Assembly (NCBI GenBank): GCA_012932295.1
Contig: JAAONU010000016.1
Span: forward strand, 35,123,241-35,187,240
Direction of reading: 5' to 3'
Source: Cyclina sinensis
Lineage: Eukaryota; Mollusca; Bivalvia; Venerida; Veneridae
Length of the DNA stretch: 64,000 nucleotides
The notes under the pieces were generated by a model. It was not told the DNA's origin and did not search any database. It saw nothing but the letters and a program-made list of their open reading frames with translations. Positions 51,801 to 60,900 of this stretch are shown one piece after another. The translations under genes were made by a program, and so were the position numbers. Within the stretch, counting starts at the first letter, position 1. Each line of letters begins with the position of its first letter.

Positions 51801-53069
51801 TGACAGCTGCTTCCACTCGCCTTGCAAGAACTTGGCTTCTTGTACCACAACAATAAATGGATACCAATGCGCATGCGTGACCGGATGGAAAGGCAAAAAC
51901 TGCACAGAGGATTTTGATGAATGTGCGACCCATTCCATATGTGAGAATAATGGAACTTGCTTTAATACAGCTGGTTCGTACACATGTAGCTGCAGTCTTG
52001 GCTGGCAGGGTAATACATGTGAAACAGACGTTAATGAGTGCCTAACCAGTCCGTGTAACTCAACATTCACATGTAAAAACACAAAGGGGTCGTTTTTATG
52101 TAAACAGGATAACAAAGGTATGAGCTATATGTCTTACACTCCAAAAGGAAAGCAACCCTTTTGAATCTACAGATTTGCAAAGGCCAACTCCTAGGCATGC
52201 ACATTATTTCATCCCATAAAGCGTTTCTTCAATCCTGAGAAGAGAAGTACAAGATGTTTTTTTCTAAACAAAATGTCCTTTCGCCCAGATTTCTAAATGT
52301 TGGCATATCTAAATGAAATTTCCATTGAAAACACAGGTATGCTTTTCTCGCCATTTAATAAAGAAACTGAAAATAAAGAAATACTGCTTTAGAAATAAGT
52401 CCCGTTATATTAGGTCCCAGAAATAAAGAAGCATTCTTTTTTCACAGGAATTCGCCGCCTTTTCGTGTCACGTGACTTCCATAATGGCGGCGGTCAAATT
52501 ATGATATAGAAGTAATGTCGATATTTCTATTTTTAGAGAAGACAAGCAGCAACAATGCTGGCGTTATTGCTGGTTCGGTGTTCGGCTCAGTGGCGGTGCT
52601 GGGAACTATAACTTCTGGAGTGTTTTTGATGAAAAATAAAATACTGTAAGAACGCTTTTTATTCATATTTATCAAAATTTTTGTCTGTTTCAGATTACGT
52701 ATTAGTTGTTAAATTTGAAACTATACCGAAACCAGAAGACGTGATTTTCTGTTTGAAACTATAATGAAACTTAAGAGATAAAAACTGTATTTGCCTCCTA
52801 AAGTTGCTTTACACTCAATATTTGGTACACTTTTCAGAAACCGGAGCACCATATCATCTGAGAGTGAGAGACAAGGTCAAGTGGAAAAGGCTGCAAACGT
52901 AGAGGAAAGCTCTGGTGGCCGAAATGAAAACCCTGGCCCAGAGAGTGGAAAAACCTCAGATGGCCGAAACGAAAATCCTGGTTCAGAGAGTGAGATGACA
53001 GGCGGAAGAATGCGTGACTTTTTAAAGAGTACCCATGAGTCTCTAAAGAATTTCTTCTTTAAGAAATAA
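39845..53069 (+). CDS. EGF-C, single-pass EGF-repeat membrane protein
   Basis: Seven coding exons: 39845-39898, 48778-48903, 49593-49684, 50182-50301, 51363-52117, 52537-52645, 52838-53069 (1488 nt, 495 aa; phases 0,0,2,2,1,2). Exon 1 (MLSKKAMIWIIILLPLIE) is chosen because it is a signal peptide ending GAG/GT in phase 0, as in EGF-A; it lies 8.9 kb from exon 2, so this join is the weakest. Exons 2-4 closely match EGF-B (CSHNAKCRD, DDFDEC, NTIGSYR). Exon 5 has six EGF domains plus a final four-cysteine one (DVNEC). Exon 6 is the membrane helix. Exon 7 is a 77-residue tail with two copies of a GRNENPGxES repeat and a basic amphipathic end (LKSTHESLKNFFFKK) that could bind membrane. Surface protein; ligand unknown. 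Confidence 0.8.
42086..42150 (-). mobile_element. tRNA-Ala(AGC)-like SINE head or tRNA pseudogene
   Basis: On the minus strand a GTGGTAGAGTG box A, a CGCTTAGCAA anticodon arm with AGC in the loop, and a GAGTTCAAACCC box B follow tRNA-Ala order. The acceptor stem does not close and the anticodon stem is imperfect, so a functional tRNA is unlikely. Confidence 0.5.
43394..43470 (+). mobile_element. tRNA-derived SINE head
   Basis: GTCAGTTGGTTAGAGTC (box A, from 43397) and GGTTTGAGCCC (box B, 43454-43464) have tRNA spacing with a TGT-containing anticodon-like loop between. No closing acceptor stem is found. It lies in EGF-C intron 1. Confidence 0.45.
43551..43620. repeat. Perfect 35-bp direct tandem duplication
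   Basis: The 35-bp unit beginning TGACAGATAAACCACC occurs twice without a mismatch, at 43551-43585 and 43586-43620. Confidence 0.95.
44371..45195 (-). mobile_element. Repeat element, CAGGCGACACA family, copy 1
   Basis: Ends pair exactly: TGTGTCGCCTG at 44371-44381 and its complement at 45185-45195. Inside are two diverged copies of a 350-bp module with CACTTCTC-x-TTGTC, CAATTTCATCCAAACTTTAC and GATCAGTACC blocks and CTGTCCGTC runs. There is no coding capacity. A shorter copy in the opposite orientation lies at 62018-62481. Confidence 0.65.
46159..47985 (-). mobile_element. Helitron-like element with 165-bp tandem core
   Basis: The left end (46161-46194) is a hairpin with stem AGCTCACCTGAGCAC that, read on the minus strand, ends GAGCTAA. 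The right end carries the odd palindrome GGGCCATCATGGCCC (47966-47980). Between them are about seven units of 165 bp anchored by TCTAGTGGACCTCTACC at 46463, 46628, 46794, 46960, 47125, 47289 and 47454. A conserved-end, tandem-core layout is known from bivalve pearl-type nonautonomous Helitrons; assignment to that group is inference. It lies in EGF-C intron 1. Confidence 0.65.
49003..49190. repeat. About 45-bp minisatellite in EGF-C intron 2
   Basis: Four diverged units share CCATTTTCATTTTGT at 49047, 49091 and 49137, with a weaker copy near 49006. It starts about 100 nt after the exon 2 donor. Confidence 0.8.
50488..50510. repeat. Short palindrome in EGF-C intron 4
   Basis: CAGGGCCTT and AAGGCCCTG form 9-bp arms around GATT. 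Nothing links it to a known site. Confidence 0.6.
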
Positions 53070-54009
53070 ATAGTCAGATACAAACAGAAACCAAATGATT
53101 CGCTCTTTATACAAATAATAATTGAACTTTTTTGTACATGTATTTATAATGATTTGATTGATAGACCAAACTCGCTATTTCAGTTATAAACGGTAAAGTC
53201 ATCTGATAAAGCAGATTACAACCATTTGAAAATTCTCTCTGTAGTTTAGAAACAGGTTAGGCATCTCATTTAAATCTGAATTCAAATATGCTTGAAATTG
53301 AAACTGGTAGATTTAATTTTGTGTTAAAAGAGAAATCTTGTTTTGTAACTTGTCAGAATGCTGATGAAATAGAATTCCATGTGTTAAACGAGACATACAT
53401 ATCCAAGGAATTAAAACAATTTGTATATATGTATAAATGCATTATAAATTATGTCTTTTGTGAGGAAACCTGGCTCGAGTAGCTTAAAAAAGCGTAAAAA
53501 AGAAGCATTGTTGAGTAGAATAGTACTGCAGAAAATATAACTATTTTACGAAGTCATTTTCTGTGTAAACTCAAAGAAGTCTTCAATAAAATTGTCTTTT
53601 ATCGAAACTGTTATATGGAACTGTTGACAGCCTATATTCGTACAGGACTTGTATTGTTCTTTCAAATGCTTCTTAACACATATTTACATATGTTACAGTT
53701 TCTATTCCAAATGCAAATGAAAACGGCTTACTTTGTAAAAGTTCTGTGAGCTTGGCACCAGATAGACAAGTGTGTAGACAGGTACCATGTCGAAACACAA
53801 ATGTTTGGCTCCGGATCGAAACATCTCTTCTCTCTGAAACCAGTACCTGACAAACCTCTGAAAAAAGTCACCATATATTGCATAAAATAAATCTACTATT
53901 CGCTGTATGAACATAAACAGGAATCTGCTAAGCTCTGTCGACAAGTTCAATAAATAAACGAAGGCAGAGACGGTGAATGTAAAAGATAAAATCTTAACCA
54001 CTTAGTCAA

Positions 54010-54330
54010 CGTCGTTGAAACTTGCCAGGGATGTTTCTTGCATACTTCTGCCAAAGTTCGTCAAAGACTTTAATTCCATGTAAAAGTCTGGTACTAAAAG
54101 CAACTAGAAGGAAAAGCTTAGTAGGTGACCCTTGAGCTGAGTGAGGTCGAATTTTGTATGTAGCATTGTCTAGTGAAGCTTTACCAACATTGTTAAAATT
54201 AAGCTCCTTGGCTTATTACTTGCTCAATTGCTGACGGTCAGGTGTTTTACATATTGTTATATAGACAAACTTTGCCCAAAAATTCTTTTTGTTTGAAACT
54301 ATTTAGCTAAAACATCTACAATTTTTTATA
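54010..54330 (-). mobile_element. Decayed copy of the 165-bp-core repeat family
   Basis: GAAACTTGCCAGGGATG and GTATGTAGCATTGTCTAGTG match blocks of the 46-48 kb element in the same order. Only about two units remain and no hairpin end is visible. Confidence 0.5.
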
Positions 54331-55045
54331 AACCAAATATCAATAAACAATGATATTTGACAAAAGCATTGTCTTGTTCTTTATTTTATTGACAAAATAA
54401 ATCCATTAAATTGCACTTGTCATTATGAGCAGTAAAATATATGAAAAAGTCAACTTGCGCATAAACGAAACAATTGATTATTTTTTTTATTGGCAGCAGA
54501 TTTTATATGTCATTGTCTTATTGTTGGTGGTGAATAAATCTGTAAAGTCGAACGTTCAATGCATTAGGATAACAGTTACCAAACACCGGGAACGAAATGC
54601 AATCATAAATTAAATATGTGCTGTCACTTTGAATATTTTCTTCTTGTTTTTTTTTTTAACCAATGAAAACAGCCGAATGCCTTGATTTCTCTTTTCGGAA
54701 CACATGTACAATAAAATGTGGAAGAACATGTTAAAATATCTGTTTGTTTGCTTTTGACATCATCTTTTTTCCTCGTGATTTCGTCCACGTGTCTACGTCC
54801 AGGTCGCTACAGGTCAAATATCTTTTAAAAATATGTAAATAACATATGTCAGGCATTTCAAAAGCCAAAGTTCCTGAGCTATATTGGATATGTATCATGG
54901 TAAATATTTTTTAAATAAAAATACTGTTTAATAGAACACTAGATGAACAACGAGCACAGTGTAGAATTACTGGCCATTACATGTAGTACTGGACATGGGC
55001 ATGTAAAGTTTCCGTCCTTGAAAAAAAAAAATTTTCAAATAATTT

Positions 55046-55064
55046 TTGTTGTTGTTGTTGTTGT
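55046..55064. repeat. (TTG)n microsatellite
   Basis: A short run of six TTG units lies in intergenic DNA. Confidence 0.75.
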
Positions 55065-55659
55065 TTTTTCAGACAGTCCCTCAGATTTTGGTCAAAATAC
55101 GGTTTACAAAAATACGCTGACATTTTCACAGGCCAGGTCTAATAACACAAAATCAGGTTTATGCTTTTAAAAATCATTAATAATTGCAAAAGAAGATAAT
55201 ACATTTATTAACACTTACCTGGTTATATATCCGATATTAAATGCCTATAAGATTGTTTACATATTCTGAAAAAAACAAAAACTCTAGTGACCTCGATATG
55301 GACAGGTGGACAAAGTCACGTGCAAAACAGGGATCATCATACAGAAAAAGTATGGAATACTTGGTGGGACTTCAAAAGCCTAAAAATATATAAAATTAAT
55401 TAGCTCGTTCACAGATGGTCATTGACTACGAATTTGATTTTAACTATATGTGTGTTTTACGTCTATCAATACCCATCTACTGGTGCATTGTCACCCAATG
55501 CAACATTTCGTTATTGTAAAAAAGGTAGTTTCGCCATCATTTGGCTACAGCATTACGAACGGTATAAAACCTGTATTTAGAATTTCTATTTTCATGTGTC
55601 GTCACATGTCTGATCACATTCACTCTCGTGCATGCCCTCACATTATATCCGTTTTTTTG

Positions 55660-56928
55660 AACAAAAGTATGATACTACATCATCGTGCACCTGTTTAAGC
55701 TCTCTCGGGGGCCATTTTTTTGTCAACAATCCGTCGCTTGAAAGGTAAAAATGGTCTTTTTTAATAAGAAATATGTAGAGTTGCAAAAAATCATGTTGTG
55801 CACCGAAGATTGGCTCTTGTACTTTGTATTTACGTAAAGAATATTTATAATGTAAAATTCTAGTTTAGGCCTGAACATGGGTGAAATTTTTTCAGCATGC
55901 ATTCAGAAAAAATCTTTCACCCGTTTTCAGGCCTAAACTAGACATTTCAAGCGTCGGGTTGTTGATCCGCGAGAAAGCATAAACGGGCAATCGTAACAAC
56001 TCGGCCTTTTCCGACAACTTCGTATAAAGACCTCGTATGTAAGTGTATGAATACACCAAATGGTAATTCGCCCCGGCTTTAATAAAAATATAAACAAACA
56101 CGGCAGAATTCAAGCAGTGTGTGTCTTATGCATAAGAAAAAATGATAAAAAATTAATTTAAAGATGAACAGGTAAAGACTTTAAGAAATGTTTTTAATTT
56201 AACAGACACCATTTGTATTATAAAATAGTCCAATATGGCGCTTACCACATTATTTCCGAGGTGACTTATTGAAGTCGCCCGAGGTGTTCCGATTGCATAA
56301 ACAGGTGCACGATGACGTAGTATCCTACTATTGTTGAATATTGAACCAAATACCACAGGCATTCTTTTCATGGATAAATGCACCGAACCACTATATAACC
56401 AACACAAGGTACGAAAGTTCACAAGAATGAATCTGAGGGTCACAACATGATTTAAATTGTCCATCCAAACATCGCTATCAAAGTAATGCCATAATATTGA
56501 AAACTGATTCGAGTTTTTCTACAGAATCCGTTGCAAAAATATTAAAAGTCCACTAAAGACTTCAGTTTATTTATACAATAAATCTGAAACTTGAATGAGA
56601 TGGCAATTTAATATATAATTTCTATTTATTGCGGAAGAGATCGGAAGTGGTGTCACGAAAAGTTTTGTTAAGCGATGAAATTCATTTGAAAGAAATCAGA
56701 GGTACGCTGGAAAAAAGTTTTCACTTTGAATCGAGTTATTGATTGCAATATTTAGAGAAAAATATCAACTATCAGAGACAAAAAGAGTTACATTGCATCT
56801 GTCAGCTTAATTTATAGAAAATATGTTTGAAGTAAAGTGACCTTCAGATTCATTCTTGTGAACTTCCGTACTTTGTGTTGATTATATAGTGGTTCGGGAC
56901 ATTTATCAATGAAACGAATGCCTGTGCT
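55660..56928. mobile_element. Nested inverted-repeat (foldback) complex
   Basis: Two arm pairs are present. The first, 55660-55697 against 56298-56335, matches at 35 of 38 positions. The second, 56352-56443 against 56837-56928, has arms of about 92 bp with high identity. A separate hairpin lies inside at 55859-55942. No reading frame of note occurs. The arrangement suggests a foldback element or two head-to-head copies of one repeat. Confidence 0.6.
55859..55942. repeat. Long hairpin, arms of about 35 bp
   Basis: The left arm 55859-55893 (TCTAGTTTAGGCCTGAA...) pairs with 55906-55942 with few mismatches around a 12-nt loop. It would form a stable stem as DNA cruciform or as RNA. Confidence 0.8.
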
Positions 56929-57952
56929 GAGATTGGTGAATCGTGGTACAGCAGGCAACTGCTTCGGGGATACCGTGCTCTATATTTAACCGGAATTTAT
57001 CTATTTATTTTTCTAGACCATGTGATGTAAGCCTTACAGGTCTTGGTAATGTTTTTCTATTGAATATTTTAAAGAGTCAACTCTCTCGAAATATACTAGT
57101 CGAGTACGAGTTTCTTCCCTTGGGCAGTTAAGTATCAATCATTGTACAGAAAGGGAAGTAACCGCTGCATGGAGTTTGGTTTAGTATATAAACAAGTTAA
57201 CTTTCGCATCAACGAATTTTTTTTTCACTTTTTTAGGTGACAGTGTCGTAGGGTCGCTTTACATGCGTTATTGGCGCTTGCCACGTTACATTTTTATTTT
57301 GACAAGTTACTTTGATAAGGCCTAGCAGTTAGCTATCTTGCCAAGAATGAAACTTGGGAAATTGCACATTTGGTGTTTCAAATCCTCAGAGAATCAGTGA
57401 ATTTTTACCACAATAGTCATGACACATTGTCTGTGTTCATCCTTTTAAACAAAGCTTTAGAATTATTTCTAAGTAATGTGGTTATACCGAACAGCCGGTT
57501 ATAGCGAACTTTTTCAGCAGTTTCGATTAATGCACGTGTAAAATAATACCCGGACTCTTTTTTTTAAAAAAAAAAAACGATGATGTTGTATTAAAGTCAC
57601 CACTGCTATAAAAGTAAACGTTTTAAACGTTTTATACATTTTGATACGTAAAACTACAGTGCAAATATTCGAACTAGATAACCAAATATCCAAGATTCAA
57701 AAATGTTATATTCGAAACCGAACCGTATCTACCTGTATCGTTGTAACTAGCTTTTAAAAAGATTTTTCACATATTTGTATCAGAGACAATGCGCTCATCA
57801 CAAAGATTGGTATATAAAAATGACGACGAAGGCAGCCGACTACAGATGATATTAATCGCATTTGACATACTAAAGAGCTATTTACACCTGTGTAAACGTC
57901 ATCCTTCAATCTACTACAAGGTGAAAGTTGTTGCAATATCGTGGAGGGAAAT

Positions 57953-60900
57953 ATGGCAGTCAATATTTACATTCTGTGTTTAATTTTCACTGCAATAGCT
58001 GTCGAATGCTCTGATGAGGGTATGTACCTGAATGCTTGATTTCATTCTTTTAACTGATAATCATTGACTTTTTACACTAGTTTTATTACATGATTAATAT
58101 TTTAATTACAAATATTTTTGTCAAATGATGTGACCAGAGAACGGGAAAAGTGCACGACAATTTGCTTATTACAGCACCGTCTCAAGGAGTCTGTATACAC
58201 ATTTTCGTTACTTTATTATTACTTTTATTTTCTGATATTTTCGTTACTTTTTTCACTAAAATGTAGCACAAAAACTTGAAAAAAAGAAAGAAAGGCCATT
58301 TAGCTTTTGCATATTTTTTTATGTATCTACTTTCTGTTTAAACAAAATCCTGTCCCCAAACTGATTTGAGAGTTGCAAAATATATCAGTAGCGTGCATGT
58401 CACTAAATACACGTAAAATACATTAGTTAAAATTGAGTATCTTAAATAAAGCTTAAGATAAGCTAATCTTATTTGATAACATTTAGGATTATCATTTTGA
58501 AATAGCTGGGATACTATGAACGTAAAAATTGTGGCTAAGTCCACGTTGCTTTGTTCTAATGGTTACGCCCAAATTATTGTTTGCGAATGGATGCGCACGG
58601 TTACTGTTTTTTCGCATGACTTAAATCAGTTGGGCAAGGGCCAACATTACACCAACATGCACACATCTGCTGAATTGTTGCTTGGTTAAAGTTAAATTAG
58701 ATGCGCAGCAATGTTTTAGTGAAATAGTTACCCGAAGCAGTGACGTCCACTTTACCAGTCACGGTGTTTAATCAGTGTGATGATATGGTCTGCAGTAAAC
58801 GCCAATAGGGCAACCATACTGCAACCTGCTGAAATACTAGTATGTAAGAGAAACTTTGTAATAAAGAATTGCAGTTTCACAAGTTTGCCAAACAAGTGTC
58901 GGCTTTTGAAAGTATCCACACGGCTCTGTCGTAGCAATGAGATGAAGTTTATGTCATTTTTTTCTCATCACTGTCATAGGATATTTCTGGCATGTCACCG
59001 ACTTCCATTACGATTTTACGTACCATGGTAGACAGTTATCGTGTAACCTGGACAACCGACCAGATAAACCCGGTCAGTTTGGCGACTTCTGGTGTGATTC
59101 CCCATGGTCCCTGGTCAACAGCAGTGTACGGGCAATGGCGGACATCAAATCTGAAGTAGATTTCGTACTTTGGACAGGGTATTGTTTTTTAAGCTGGAAA
59201 TCTCGGACACTTTCGCTATTAATTCATCCCTTACAGGAAATAATCAACAATTTGAGTGCTGCAGTTTTACATTTACTGATCGGAGAATGTTCATTTTGAT
59301 AGCTTGAGCTGTGTTGAATTTTTTACCCTAATATTGGGAAGTGTCACGCTTACATTTGAAGGGCATAATACTTCTTTATTTCCTTTCATGCAGGGACACG
59401 GTCTTTCATGGAAAAGATGAGGACCTAAGTTACATGATCAATGCCAATATACTTGAAAACACAACAGATATCCTTCGTGATGTTCTACCCCATGTACAAG
59501 TTTACGCGACGTTTGGTAACCATGACTACTTTCCAAATAACCAGTTTCCGCCAAATAACAATCTCTTGTACAACGATACGTTGAAAAGATGGCGACAGTG
59601 GATAAATGACCCCTCCCAAGATGAAAATTTTAGAAAAGGTAAAAATTATTTACACACTACCATTATAGTTATTGTCAAATTTTGACCAAACGCGCACCTC
59701 AAGTTCCGCTCGTGCTACGCGGCAAAATTCAATCTCCTACACAGAGCCGTACCGTTCAGTACCGCCACTAACGTGAATGTAATGTAAGCGTGAAAGAGAG
59801 AGAGCAAAATTAAGGTGCGCCTATGCCGTCTGTTGGGAGTCTAGAGATGCAGTAATTTGAGGAAAGTAAAGCATTGACTTTGCCGAACTTTGCCAAAAAA
59901 TTAAAAACTTGAAGTAGCACGTAAAATAAACAAACTGAAATGATCAGCTGCCACGTCTATAGTCTTGAAGACGATGCTATACAAACCAAACTATAAAAAC
60001 CAATTAGCCCACTTTGATTATTTCAAAAACGTGTGAATTCTTGCCATTTTGAAGAACCTGAGCCTACAACTAAGAACAAATGTGACCCTATATGAAGACC
60101 CTACACATCTTACCTGGTCTTGTTAGCGGGTCTTTACTGTAAACGTACCTTTAAAGCATCACATCAGTTCAGATTTATTGTCTTCATACATACAAACTGT
60201 GACAGACCACTCAGTACAATACAAGAGGGCCATGATGGCCCTAGATCGCTCACCTGAGTATGACTGCCTTAAACAAAATTGTGATGGACCTGATTAATTC
60301 ACCCCAGATAACCCATCTTCGAACATGACCTAGAAATTACCAAAACGACTTTTCTGACAAATTTCCATCTGGACTGAAAATGTTACCTCTAGAGTGTTAA
60401 CAAGGTTTTCCCATATTTGGGCTCTATGACCTAGTTTTTGAGGCCAAATGACCCATATTCGAACTTGAGCTAGAAATCATTGGAACAACCTTTCTGACAA
60501 ATTTCCAGGATATTTAAACTGAAAAAAGTAGACTCTAGAGTGTTAACAAGGTTTTTCTTTTTTTGGGCTCTGTGACCTAGTTTTTGATCCCAGATTACCC
60601 ATATTCGAAACTGAGCTAGAAATTATCGAAACAACCTTTCTGACAAATTTCCAGGACATTTGGACTGAAAATGTAGCCTCCAGATTGTTAACAAGGTTTT
60701 TCTATTTTTGAGCCTTGTGACCTAGTTTTTCATCCCAGATAACCCATGTTCGAACTTGTGTGAGAAATCAATGTGACAAACTTTTTGACTAAGTTTCATG
60801 ACAATTGAGGCAAAAATGTGACCACTAGAGTGTTAACAAACTAAGTGTGGATGTCCGACGGACGGCAGACAACGGACGACGGACATTGATCGATCCTAAT

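Larger units (their letters stand above)
53086..57952. other. Intergenic DNA, EGF-C to the phosphodiesterase gene
   Basis: It begins with the EGF-C 3' flank (AATAAA at 53065-53070 and 53585-53590). It then holds a decayed Helitron-like unit, a microsatellite and the inverted-repeat complex at 55.7-56.9 kb. A TATATAAA at 57185-57192 might mark a promoter, but it lies 760 nt before the start codon. No exon was found. Confidence 0.35.

Noticed and set aside
51306..52115. Several minus-strand frames over EGF-C exon 5
   Set aside because: Antisense shadows of the EGF-coding exon, with no domain of their own.
21581..53069. EGF genes as Notch, Delta/Serrate or fibropellin
   Set aside because: No LNR, ankyrin, classical DSL or avidin-like domain; tails are short and the shared linker differs.
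53702..54001. 99-codon minus-strand hydrophobic frame
   Set aside because: No family recognised, no splice or promoter context, and adjacent to a decayed repeat.
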